Below are positions 24,831-32,250 of a stretch of 35,450 bases of DNA, one piece after another. How positions within the stretch are numbered: the first letter of the stretch is position 1; each line of letters opens with the position of its first letter. The notes under the pieces are model-generated. The model was not told the origin of the DNA. It did not search any database and saw only the letters and a program-made list of their open reading frames with translations. Source of the DNA: DASPWV01 sp046726375 (GTDB taxonomy: Bacteria > Acidobacteriota > Vicinamibacteria > Vicinamibacterales > UBA2999); assembly GCA_046726375.1 (NCBI GenBank), contig JBKPAJ010000209.1:1-35450 (forward strand), given 5' to 3'. Made by a program: the position numbers and the translations under genes.

Positions 24831-26816
24831 TTACTCAATTCTGCGTTGCCCGGCACGATAAAGAATGCCGCCTAACGCGAGGAATAGCAAGGCGCCGGCG
24901 ATGTGCGCCACGGCGCTCTGGTCGTGGAGAAACGGCAACGCGTTTCCAATCGCCTGGAACGGACCAATGTAACCCGTTCCCACGAGCACCGCAAACAGAA
25001 TGCCCGCGAGCGATCCGCCCGCGATCAGACCGGAGCTGAAAAGCGTTCCCGCGCTCAATTCGGATTCCGACGTCACTCCCGTCCGCCGCTCCACGAGCCA
25101 TCGTAGGAGACCACCGGCGAAGATTGGCGCGGTCGTGGCGATCGGCAGATACGAACCAACGGCGAACGACAGCGAGTGAATACCGCACAGTTCGAGCGTC
25201 ACTGAGATGAAAACCCCGACGAGCACGAGACCCCACGGCAGCTCCTGACTGAGAAGGCCTTTGATGATCGTCGCCATCAGCGTGGCCTGCGGCGCGGGGA
25301 CGTCCTGCGATCCGATGCCGAACACGCGATGCATGTAGAGCGTCGTCATCCCAATGACGAACGCGGATGCGATCACCCCGATGAGCAGGCCGAGCTGCTG
25401 ATACAGCGGCGTGGCGCCGACGATGTAGCCGGTTTTCAAGTCCTGGGAGGTGTTGCCCGCGTTTGCCGCGGCGATGCAGATGATCGCACCGACGCTGATC
25501 GCCACCGGTGAATAGATGTCACCAGTCCAACCGAGTGCGACGAAGATCAAGCAGGTGATGATGAGCGTGGCGATGGTCATGCCGGAGATCGGGTTTGACG
25601 ACGATCCGATCAATCCCGTGATGCGTGATGAGACGGTGGCGAAGAAGAAACCGAAAATCACGACCAGCACTGACACGAGGACGTTGCCCTGCGTCGGCAG
25701 CCCAGGCATCACGGCGAGGAAAATGGCGAGCAGGAGCGATCCGCCAAGAACGATCGCCATCGGAATGTCGCGCTCGGTGCGCGTGCTGGCTGCGCCGCCC
25801 GCAGCGCCAATACCTTTCAGACCTTCGCGCGCCGAGGAGACGATCGTCGGGATGGTGCGTGCCAGCGTAATCAATCCTGCCGCCAGCACCGCGCCCGCGC
25901 CGATGTAGCGGATATACGCGCTCCAGATTTGTCCGGGCGCCATCTCGGAGAGCAGGAATGGGCGTCCTGTTGCGGGATTGACGGCGAAGTTTGGGTGAAT
26001 CGGCGGTAAGGGCGTGGTAATCGCCGCCCCGAGAATCGACAGCAGCGGTAGCAGCACCAGCCACGACAACACGCCGCCAGCGAACATCGTCCCGGCGATG
26101 CGCGGGCCGATGACGTAGCCGACGCCCATGTACTCGGGCGAGATATCAACGTTTAGCGTGGCGTTGGGAAACTGACTGGCGCGCGGGAAGGAATACCCGA
26201 CGTCCTGCCGGAAAACGTTGAACGTCCACGACAGCGATTTCCAGAGTGCGCCGATACCGAGGCCACTGAACACGAGGCCGGCAAGGCGCCCGCCCCGTTC
26301 GCCTGCGACCAGCACTTCGGCGCACGCAGTACCCTCGGGATACGGCAACACACCATGCTCTTTGACGATGAGCGCGCGGCGCAGCGGCACCATCATGAGC
26401 ACGCCGAGAATGCCGCCGGCAAACGTCAGCAGCGTGATTTGGTAGTAGTTGAAAAAGCCCGGGCCGAACGGTGTCAGGAAAATGAGCGCCGGAATCGTGA
26501 ACACGACGCCGCCCGCGACCGACTCACCGGCGGATCCGATCGTCTGCACGATGTTGTTCTCGAGGATCGTGGACCCTCCGAACTTCTTGAGCACCGAGAT
26601 CGCGAGCACGGCGATCGGGATCGACGCGCTCACCGTGAGTCCCGCGCGGAGGCCAAGATAGACCGTCGACGCGCCAAAGATCAGGCCGAAGATGGCGCCG
26701 AGAAGAACCGCCTTGGCGGTGAATTCCGGAATCGACTGCGTTGCCCGGACGTACGGCTGAAAGGCTTTAGGAGCCGGTGCGGCGGTGCGCTTCTCAGCGG
26801 TCGTTGGGTGTGCCAT
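24831..26816 (-). CDS. OPT-family oligopeptide transporter
   Basis: 661 residues with about 14-16 predicted membrane segments. It opens PYVRATQSIPEFTAKAVLLGAIFGLIFGASTVYLGLRAGLTVSASIPIAVLAISVLKKFGGSTILENNIVQTIGSAGESVAGGVVFTIPALIFL, the hallmark N-terminus of OPT/YSL proteins. Later KEHGVLPYPEGTACAEVLVAGERGG and AANAGNTSQDLKTGYIVGATPLYQQLGLLIG are further OPT signatures. It would import oligopeptides or metal chelates by proton symport. The neighbours do not reveal the substrate. It ends 140 bases from the pseudo-receiver gene on the same strand. Confidence 0.92.
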   Translation of the reverse strand: MAHPTTAEKRTAAPAPKAFQPYVRATQSIPEFTAKAVLLGAIFGLIFGASTVYLGLRAGLTVSASIPIAVLAISVLKKFGGSTILENNIVQTIGSAGESVAGGVVFTIPALIFLTPFGPGFFNYYQITLLTFAGGILGVLMMVPLRRALIVKEHGVLPYPEGTACAEVLVAGERGGRLAGLVFSGLGIGALWKSLSWTFNVFRQDVGYSFPRASQFPNATLNVDISPEYMGVGYVIGPRIAGTMFAGGVLSWLVLLPLLSILGAAITTPLPPIHPNFAVNPATGRPFLLSEMAPGQIWSAYIRYIGAGAVLAAGLITLARTIPTIVSSAREGLKGIGAAGGAASTRTERDIPMAIVLGGSLLLAIFLAVMPGLPTQGNVLVSVLVVIFGFFFATVSSRITGLIGSSSNPISGMTIATLIITCLIFVALGWTGDIYSPVAISVGAIICIAAANAGNTSQDLKTGYIVGATPLYQQLGLLIGVIASAFVIGMTTLYMHRVFGIGSQDVPAPQATLMATIIKGLLSQELPWGLVLVGVFISVTLELCGIHSLSFAVGSYLPIATTAPIFAGGLLRWLVERRTGVTSESELSAGTLFSSGLIAGGSLAGILFAVLVGTGYIGPFQAIGNALPFLHDQSAVAHIAGALLFLALGGILYRAGQRRIE

Positions 26817-26864
26817 GCGGCGGATGGTAGCAGAACTGCCGCGCGTCTGGGCGCGGCCGACTAC

Positions 26865-28256
26865 TCAGCGGTAATGCACGCGGCCGTTCTCGTCGATGAA
26901 CGCAACGTGAGACGCGTCGGCGTCGAGTGCGCCTCCGACGAGCGAGAAAAGCCATAGCGGGTCGGTGCCCGCGGGCACCTGGAATAGCAATCGTACGTCG
27001 CGAATTCGCCGTGACTCACGCACGATGGTTTTGCACCCAGCCACGATTGCGCCGTAACCCGGCATCCGGTGAAAGCTCCACGCCATTCGTGCGCGTCCGG
27101 GCTGTGCTGCCAGAACGAGCAACAGCAATGCCGACGTCAGCGCGATCCGAGCCCTGTGAGGGATGCGGTGGACCCACGCGAACAACATGATCGTCGCGGG
27201 CGGAAGAAGAACCAGGAACCAATAGGCTTGGTCGAGGCGTCCTTGCCACAGCGAAAAGACCAGTACTGCGACGAGCAGAGGAGTGGCGGAAGTAACGAGA
27301 AGCCCGCTGTCTCGCACCAATGCGACGGTGAGGGTGAAGCACAGGCCGAGGATAGCGGTGAAATACGGGAGTTGGTGCGGCGCACTTATGAGGAACTGCA
27401 GGCTGCTCGCGATCAAACTCGCACTCTCGCGGAGGTGAATCGCTTGATCGGGAGCCGTCAAAACTGATTGAAGACTTCTCGTAATCCGGCTTTCTTCCGG
27501 TGTCGGCAAGCGCAGCCGATCAATCAGCCAGGGTGTTTGCAGGATCACGATGACGCTCGCGACGATCGCCGCCATCTGTCCGGCCCGTTTCCAGTCGCGG
27601 TGTATCAGCGCCACGGCAATCGTCAACACAATCAGCGGCGCGGCAACCACAACTGCGGACGTGTGGCACTGGATGGCGCACCAGCTCATGGTCACGATCG
27701 CCGTGGCCCGCGACAGCGTGATCTCGCGTTTCCACAAAACCGCGGCGAGCGCGAGCTTCACAAACGCCTCTGCCATCGGCGGATTCCAGATGGTGGAGCT
27801 GAGTGTGGCGTCGTATCCCGACGTCGCGGCCGCAAGCACAATCGTCAACGCGAGAACGATTGCACGAAGGCGTCGAGCCAACGCCACGAACAGCACCGCA
27901 TCGGCAATCGATTGCACCGCGGCGATGCCGATCCCCCCGGCATGCGGCAGATTTGTCCACAGACCGGCGAACCGCGCGATCGCCCACAGCAGCCAGTAGT
28001 AAATCGGACCGATTGTCGTACCGCCCGCAGTGCTCGGTACACCCGAGAGGGGCAGATCGCCGAGACGCCGCAGCGCGAGGCTCCAATCCCTGATCTGGTC
28101 GCCGCGCAGGAAGAAACTATCGCTGACGCCGTGCGTGCGAAACCACAGCACGTAAACGAGGAGAGCCGCGGCCAGGGGAAGAATCAGTTGATCCGGTTGC
28201 CAACGGCGACGCCGCGATTCGCCGTTCGAGCTGGTCGCCGGGACCTTTTCGACCAT
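26865..28256 (-). CDS. Polytopic membrane protein, GT-C glycosyltransferase-like
   Basis: 463 residues from ATG 28256 (MVEKVPATSSNGESRRRRWQPDQLILPLAAALLVYVLWF). Twelve or so hydrophobic segments alternate with short loops, and the first lumenal loop reads FFLRGDQIRDWSLALRRLGDLPLSGVPSTAGGTTIGPIYYWLLW, which resembles the Asp-containing loop of GT-C glycosyltransferases such as the mannosyltransferase-like family. The final 90 residues form a soluble domain (CKTIVRESRRIRDVRLLFQVPAGTDPLWLF...). The frame extends to a GTG at 28295, but that start exists only because a palindrome there mirrors the rex start, so 28256 is preferred. No clear Shine-Dalgarno. It is divergent from rex. Confidence 0.65.
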   Translation of the reverse strand: MVEKVPATSSNGESRRRRWQPDQLILPLAAALLVYVLWFRTHGVSDSFFLRGDQIRDWSLALRRLGDLPLSGVPSTAGGTTIGPIYYWLLWAIARFAGLWTNLPHAGGIGIAAVQSIADAVLFVALARRLRAIVLALTIVLAAATSGYDATLSSTIWNPPMAEAFVKLALAAVLWKREITLSRATAIVTMSWCAIQCHTSAVVVAAPLIVLTIAVALIHRDWKRAGQMAAIVASVIVILQTPWLIDRLRLPTPEESRITRSLQSVLTAPDQAIHLRESASLIASSLQFLISAPHQLPYFTAILGLCFTLTVALVRDSGLLVTSATPLLVAVLVFSLWQGRLDQAYWFLVLLPPATIMLFAWVHRIPHRARIALTSALLLLVLAAQPGRARMAWSFHRMPGYGAIVAGCKTIVRESRRIRDVRLLFQVPAGTDPLWLFSLVGGALDADASHVAFIDENGRVHYR

Positions 28257-28284
28257 CGGACGCTTAGGGTATTCTGGGTTCGCT

Positions 28285-28296
28285 TGTGAATTCACA
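28285..28296. promoter_or_regulatory. Perfect 12-base palindrome TGTGAATTCACA over the rex start codon; possible Rex site
   Basis: With one more base on the left it reads TTGTGAATTCACAG. TTGTGAA and TTCACAA are the half-sites of the Rex operator, but the usual 4-base spacer is absent here. TATTCT at 28270-28275, about 10 bases upstream of the GTG, could be a -10 box, which would make the rex message leaderless and put this palindrome right over the transcription start. Confidence 0.45.
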
Positions 28297-28954
28297 GAAC
28301 AAGCGGAAAGCCGCCAACGAACAGGTTTCCGAGCTCACCACCAACCGTTTGTCCGTGTATCTGCGCTGCTTGACGCAGCTTGAAAACGCGGGGGTCGAAA
28401 CGATTTCGTCGCAGGCGCTGGCGGAGCAGTTTCACCTCAATGCCGCGCAGATTCGCAAGGATCTGGCGTATTTCGGCGAGTTTGGCGTGCGCGGTGTCGG
28501 CTACTACGTGAAGGATCTGCGGCGCCACCTTCGGCAGATTCTGGGTCTTGACCGAAAGCTGCGCGTCGCGGTGATGGGCGCCGGCAATCTCGGGCTCGCG
28601 CTGGCCGACTACCCGGGGTTTCGCCGCGAAGGGTTCGAGATTGTCGCGCTCTTTGACGTCGCCGACAGCAAAATCGGCGACGAATCTCGCAGCGGCGTCC
28701 CGATCCACGATATCCGCGAGCTGAGGAAGATCGTTCGCAAGGACCGGATCGACATTGCCGTGATCGCGGTTCCTGCCGAATCGGCTCAACCGGTTCTCGA
28801 TCAAGTTGTCGCCGCCGGGGTGAAAGCGGTCCTGAACTTTTCACCTGGGGCGTTGAAAGTTGGTCCCGGAGTCAAGTTGAAAAGCGTCGATCTCACCGTG
28901 TCGCTCGAGAGCCTGTCGTTTTATCTTGCGCAGGGGATCGACGATGGCAACTAA
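28286..28954 (+). CDS. rex: Redox-sensing transcriptional repressor Rex
   Basis: 222 residues. Rex binds operators when NAD+ is high and releases when NADH is high, controlling respiratory and fermentation genes. The N-terminal winged helix is RLSVYLRCLTQLENAGVETISSQALAEQFHLNAAQIRKDLAYFGEFGVRGVGYYV, with the family-specific RKDLAYFGEFG. The Rossmann domain starts VAVMGAGNLGLALADY and continues IVALFDVADSKIG, RIDIAVIAVPAESAQPVLDQVVAAGVKAVLNFSPG. The start is GTG 28286; no other start precedes the winged helix. The gene overlaps moaC by 11 bases. Confidence 0.92.
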   Translation: MNSQNKRKAANEQVSELTTNRLSVYLRCLTQLENAGVETISSQALAEQFHLNAAQIRKDLAYFGEFGVRGVGYYVKDLRRHLRQILGLDRKLRVAVMGAGNLGLALADYPGFRREGFEIVALFDVADSKIGDESRSGVPIHDIRELRKIVRKDRIDIAVIAVPAESAQPVLDQVVAAGVKAVLNFSPGALKVGPGVKLKSVDLTVSLESLSFYLAQGIDDGN

Positions 28955-29492
28955 GGAGCGGCTCACGCATGTCGATGAGCGCGGCCGCATCCGCATGGTC
29001 GATGTCGGCGACAAGCCGGTCACCGCGCGCGAGGCGGTGGCGCGAGGTAGCGTGACAATGTCGCCGACAGCGCGCCGTCTGATTCGCACAGGCGCCATAA
29101 AGAAAGGCGATCCGCTGCAAGCGTCGCGGCTCGCCGGCATCATGGCGGCAAAGCGCACCTCCGAGCTGATTCCGTTGTGCCACCCGTTGCCGCTGACGCA
29201 TGTTGGCGTTGACATCGCACCGACGCGCGGCGGCTACGCGATCGAAGCGCGCGTGCGGACTTCCGCGCAGACCGGCGTCGAAATGGAGGCATTGACCGCC
29301 GTGGCGGTCGCGGCGCTCACGCTCTACGACATGGTGAAAGCCGTCGACAAATCGATGGTGATCGGCGAGATCTGCCTGCTTGAAAAACGTGGAGGCAAGT
29401 CGGGCACTTATCGCCGCAGTTCAAAGTTCCAAAATTCAACGTCCAAAGTAAAGAAAGAACGTTCAAAGTTCAAAGAGAACAAACACGTGTGA
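28944..29492 (+). CDS. moaC: Cyclic pyranopterin monophosphate synthase MoaC, with a repeat-derived C-terminal tail
   Basis: Makes cyclic pyranopterin monophosphate in molybdenum cofactor synthesis. From ATG 28944 (MATKERLTHVDERGRIRMVDV) the product is 182 residues. MoaC motifs are complete: LIPLCHPLPLTHVGVDI at 75-91, GVEMEALTAVAVAALTLYDMVKAVDK at 111-136 (Asp129 and Lys132 are the active-site pair), and the usual end GGKSGTYRR near 150-158. A further 24 residues (SSKFQNSTSKVKKERSKFKENKHV) come from translating the GTTCAAA repeat at 29419-29480. The start overlaps rex by 11 bases and the stop overlaps the next GTG by 3. An upstream in-frame start at 28926 is less likely. Confidence 0.92.
   Translation: MATKERLTHVDERGRIRMVDVGDKPVTAREAVARGSVTMSPTARRLIRTGAIKKGDPLQASRLAGIMAAKRTSELIPLCHPLPLTHVGVDIAPTRGGYAIEARVRTSAQTGVEMEALTAVAVAALTLYDMVKAVDKSMVIGEICLLEKRGGKSGTYRRSSKFQNSTSKVKKERSKFKENKHV
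29419..29480 (+). repeat. GTTCAAA-type degenerate repeat inside the 3' end of moaC
   Basis: Degenerate GTTCAAAG/TCCAAAG units within the reading frame after the normal MoaC end. The unit is the same as at 8308-8330 and 32132-32249. Confidence 0.7.
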
Positions 29493-30472
29493 CGGTTCTC
29501 ATTTCCATTCAGCAACCGGTGCGCGCCTGGCAGATTCCAGAAGCTGCGGTAGTGACGTTGCGCAGCCGGTTCCCGCATCTCACCTTCGTTCATGCCACGA
29601 GCGAAGGCGAGCGTGCGCGCGGCCTCGAGGACTGCGACGTCGCCTTCACCTGGATCCTCAACGCAATGGAGTTGGCGAGCGCGAAAAAGCTGCGGTGGGT
29701 GCACTCGTCAGCCGTGGCGGTGGAAACGTTCTGCCTTGCGGAAATGTTCGCGCGCGGCATTCTCGTCAGCAACTCGCGCGGGATTCAGGCGGCGCCGATT
29801 GCCGAGCATGTGATGACAGTGCTTCTGGCACTCGCCAAGCAGCTTTCATTCGTTCTCGACCGACAGCGCGAGCGTCAGTGGGCGCAGAACGAGTTGGTCG
29901 GCGACCGTCTGCCGTGGCTGCTCAAAGGAAGGACGCTGGGCCTGATCGGCGTCGGCACAATCGGCTCCGAAATCGCGCAACGCGCGTCGGCGTTTGGGAT
30001 GAGGGTCATCGCAATCCGCCGCCGCGCCGATCGCGGCGGCGTGCTCGGCGTGACGGAAATGCTGGGATCATCCGAGCTCGACGGTCTACTTGCTCAATCC
30101 GATGCGGTGGTCATTGCGGCGCCGCTGACGGCTGAAACCCAGAACCTGATTGGCACACACGAGCTCGCGCAGATGAAGAAAGGCGCCGTGCTCATCAACG
30201 TCGGACGCGCGCGCATCCTCGATCACGCCGCGCTCGTCGGCGCCCTGCGATCCGGTCACCTTGGTGGCGCGTCGCTCGATGTTTTTCCGCAGGAGCCTCT
30301 TGCCTCGAACGATCCGCTGTGGACCGCGCCGAACGTGATCCTGACCCCGCATACGTCCGGGTTCCGTCAGGGACATTGGGACGATGTGATCGACCTGTTT
30401 TCCGAGAATCTGAAGCGATATGAGGCAGGGGAGCCGGTGAAGTTTCGAGTGGAAGCGGTTCTGGGATACTGA
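29489..30472 (+). CDS. D-2-hydroxyacid dehydrogenase, NAD(P)-binding
   Basis: 327 residues. It would reduce or oxidise a 2-keto/2-hydroxy acid with NAD(P)H. The Rossmann motif is LGLIGVGTIGSEIAQRASAFGMRVIAIRRR (about 150-180); the Arg-Arg-Arg after the beta-2 strand hints at NADPH rather than NADH. The catalytic triad follows: Arg in LINVGRARILD, Glu in DVFPQEPL, and His in LTPHTSGF. The N-terminal catalytic lobe is typical (LTFVHATSEGERARGLEDCDVAFTWI, LRWVHSSAVAVETF). The start is GTG 29489, overlapping the moaC stop (TGA), so it is coupled to moaC, with no obvious metabolic link. Exact substrate is not predictable. Confidence 0.85.
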   Translation: MTVLISIQQPVRAWQIPEAAVVTLRSRFPHLTFVHATSEGERARGLEDCDVAFTWILNAMELASAKKLRWVHSSAVAVETFCLAEMFARGILVSNSRGIQAAPIAEHVMTVLLALAKQLSFVLDRQRERQWAQNELVGDRLPWLLKGRTLGLIGVGTIGSEIAQRASAFGMRVIAIRRRADRGGVLGVTEMLGSSELDGLLAQSDAVVIAAPLTAETQNLIGTHELAQMKKGAVLINVGRARILDHAALVGALRSGHLGGASLDVFPQEPLASNDPLWTAPNVILTPHTSGFRQGHWDDVIDLFSENLKRYEAGEPVKFRVEAVLGY

Positions 30473-30479
30473 CTTCCGA

Positions 30480-30636
30480 ATCTGGAGATTTCGCGATTTT
30501 GAGATTTGGAGCAGATCTGGAGATTTGTACATCTTGGATTTGGGGATTTGGGATTTGGGGATTTGGGGATTTGGAGATTTGGAGATTTGGAGATTTCGAG
30601 ATTTCGAGATTTGAAGATTTGGGATTTGGCGGTTGG
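30480..30636 (+). repeat. GGAGATTT / GATTTGGG short-unit repeat, left arm
   Basis: About 155 bases of 7-9-base units (GATTTGGG, GGAGATTT, CGAGATTT) starting 8 bases after the dehydrogenase stop and ending just before the stop of the four-helix-bundle gene. The right arm at 31184-31266 is its reverse complement in unit type. Confidence 0.85.
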
Positions 30637-30639
30637 GAC

Positions 30640-31011
30640 TTAGTCATCGTCGGGACCTTCCCAGTTTCGCTTTGCCGTCGCCCGTGAGCTCGAGATGATT
30701 GCTCTCAGCTCGATGGCTTCCTGCAGCAGTCGATCCAGTTCCGGACCTTGGACCATGCCGCTGTCTCGGAGCGTGGTGAGCCACAGCACGGTTTCGTCGC
30801 TTTCCTCGTTGGCGACGCCGAGCTTCGCAATGAATTCGGGCCGGCTGCGGCCGCGACAGGCGGCGTGATAGTTCGCAGCCACAGACGTTGCCGCGTCTTA
30901 AAGCTGACTGGCCAACTTTCGACACTCGTCGTGGCGGAAGAGCGGCCGGCAAAACTTGACGATGTCCACACCAAACTTCAACGTTCGAGCACGCAGAGTC
31001 TCCTTGTCCAT
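30640..31011 (-). pseudogene. Four-helix-bundle protein (S23 / 23S-rRNA intervening-sequence type), interrupted by an in-frame TAA
   Basis: ATG 31011 starts MDKETLRARTLKFGVDIVKFCRPLFRHDECRKLASQL, a typical first helix. A TAA at 30898-30900 follows, and the same frame continues DAATSVAANYHAACRGRSRPEFIAKLGVANEESDETVLWLTTLRDSGMVQGPELDRLLQEAIELRAIISSSRATAKRN to the stop at 30640. In homologues the block reads roughly GRQLL-RSATSVGANYRAACRARSKADFIAKL, so the TAA replaces one residue, for example a TTA Leu by one base change. The gene would be 123 residues, normal for the family. The family occurs as ORFs in 23S rRNA intervening sequences and as the Avd protein of diversity-generating retroelements; here there is neither. 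It lies between inverted repeat arms. Confidence 0.8.
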
Positions 31012-31183
31012 GCCAGAAGGAGTGCAGAGCCCTTGCCACCACGACCGAGGTCCTCGATATGGACGGAACTCACATTCTGCGTTGCATTTGTCCGTTTCGT
31101 GCGTTTGGCACAAAAGGTTGAAGGTGGAAGCTGCTGCGATCAGTAATGCGACAGGACAGCGCAGAACCTGCGAGGCAAAATCC

Positions 31184-31266
31184 CTAAATCCCTAAATCCC
31201 TAAATCCGAAAATCTCCAAATCGTCTCCAAATCTCCACATCGCCAAATCTCCAGATTTGGAGATCA
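31184..31266 (-). repeat. Right repeat arm (AAATCCCT / AAATCTCC units), inverted relative to 30480-30636
   Basis: Plus-strand units AAATCCCT (three times) and AAATCTCC, the reverse complement of the left-arm units. The last base is the first base of the CDF transporter stop, so repeat and stop touch. Near the end ATCTCC-AGATTT-GGAGAT (31249-31266) is itself a small hairpin. Confidence 0.8.
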
Positions 31267-32127
31267 CCCCCGCGGTGGCGGCTCTATATGAATCACCGCA
31301 TCCTTGATCTGCGGATACTTCGCCATGATTCGATCCTTGACGACGTGCGAAATCCGGTGCGCGTCCTCCAGCCGCATGTTGGGATCCATCCAGACGTGCA
31401 GATCGACAAACACATGATCGGCCGACCCGCGGGAACGAAGCTGATGGCAGCCGATCACTTCCGGAACGGCCAGGACCACCGCGCGTAAATCGTCGGCGGC
31501 GATCACGATCTGATCGGCCAGGATTCGCGACGTGTCCTGGAAAATGACCCAACATGCCTTGCCGATGAAGACGGCGATGACGATCGCCGCGACCGGATCG
31601 AGCATCGGGAAGCCAAGCCGGACACCGACCAACGCCGCGATCACGGCGCCCGACGTCAGCAGATCGCTTTGCGTGTGGTGCGCGTCGGCAATCAGCACCT
31701 CGCTCGCCAGACGAAAGCCTTCGCGTCGTTCGTAGACGACGACGGCGAGGTTGATCAGAAACGTCGATCCCATCACGGCAAAGCTCAGCGCCGTGACGGT
31801 TGGTGCGTCCCCGGTTATGAGACGCTCGGCGGCGGCCCATAGCACCTGGACGAGTACGATTAACAAAAACAGGAGAATGGCAAGCGACGCCATCGTCTCG
31901 AACTTGCGATGACCGTAGGGGTGCTCGGTGTCAGGTGGCTGCTGCGAGATCCTCACGCCGACCAGCGCGACGATGTTCGAGGCAGCGTCGGTGAGCGAGT
32001 GGAAGCCGTCGGAGAGCACACTGATCGCGCCAGTCAGATAGCCGAGTGCAATCTTGGCAAGCGCGACGGTCAGGTTGAGGAAGAGGACGCGGAAGAGAAC
32101 GCGGGAAACCGACGAGTACCGATCCAC
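31264..32127 (-). CDS. Cation diffusion facilitator (CDF) family metal exporter
   Basis: 287 residues. Exports divalent metals such as Zn2+, Fe2+, Mn2+ or Co2+ by proton antiport. Opening MDRYSSVSRVLFRVLFLNLTVALAKIALGYLTGAISVLSDGFHSLTDAASN gives membrane segments 1-2 with the site His43-x3-Asp47. HPYGHRKFE (cytoplasmic loop) and ADAHHTQSDLLTSG (segment 5, second His and Asp) are the other CDF hallmarks. The C-terminal domain QLRSRGSADHVFVDLHVWMDPNMRLEDAHRISHVVKDRIMAKYPQIKDAVIHIEP is the regulatory metal-binding fold. There are about six membrane segments. The His-x3-Asp pattern points to a zinc-type transporter but does not prove it. Transcribed on the same strand as lepB, from which it is separated by the hairpin at 32132-32249. 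Confidence 0.92.
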   Translation of the reverse strand: MDRYSSVSRVLFRVLFLNLTVALAKIALGYLTGAISVLSDGFHSLTDAASNIVALVGVRISQQPPDTEHPYGHRKFETMASLAILLFLLIVLVQVLWAAAERLITGDAPTVTALSFAVMGSTFLINLAVVVYERREGFRLASEVLIADAHHTQSDLLTSGAVIAALVGVRLGFPMLDPVAAIVIAVFIGKACWVIFQDTSRILADQIVIAADDLRAVVLAVPEVIGCHQLRSRGSADHVFVDLHVWMDPNMRLEDAHRISHVVKDRIMAKYPQIKDAVIHIEPPPRG

Positions 32128-32131
32128 TTCA

Positions 32132-32249
32132 GTTCAAAGTTCAAAGTTCAAAGTTCAAAGTTAGTTCGACAATGGACAGTTCAAGGTTGCACGTGGCAAC
32201 TTGCCCACTCGGCAACTAACTTTGAACTTTGAACTTTGAACGTGTAACT
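32132..32249. repeat. GTTCAAA palindromic element: perfect 26-base inverted repeat
   Basis: Four GTTCAAA units start at 32132. Arms 32139-32164 and 32216-32241 are perfect reverse complements over 26 bases. The 51-base loop holds a small stem, GTTGC/GCAAC. The element fills the whole space between the lepB stop (32251) and the CDF start (32127). As RNA it would form a very stable hairpin on either strand. Confidence 0.9.
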
Positions 32250-32250
32250 T

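Noticed and set aside
30705..30974. Other frames through the four-helix-bundle locus as separate genes
   Set aside because: The conserved family sequence lies in one frame on both sides of the TAA; the other frames match nothing.
1287..31266. CRISPR arrays as an explanation of the short-unit repeats
   Set aside because: Units are 7-9 bases, contiguous and degenerate, with no unique spacers and no cas genes.
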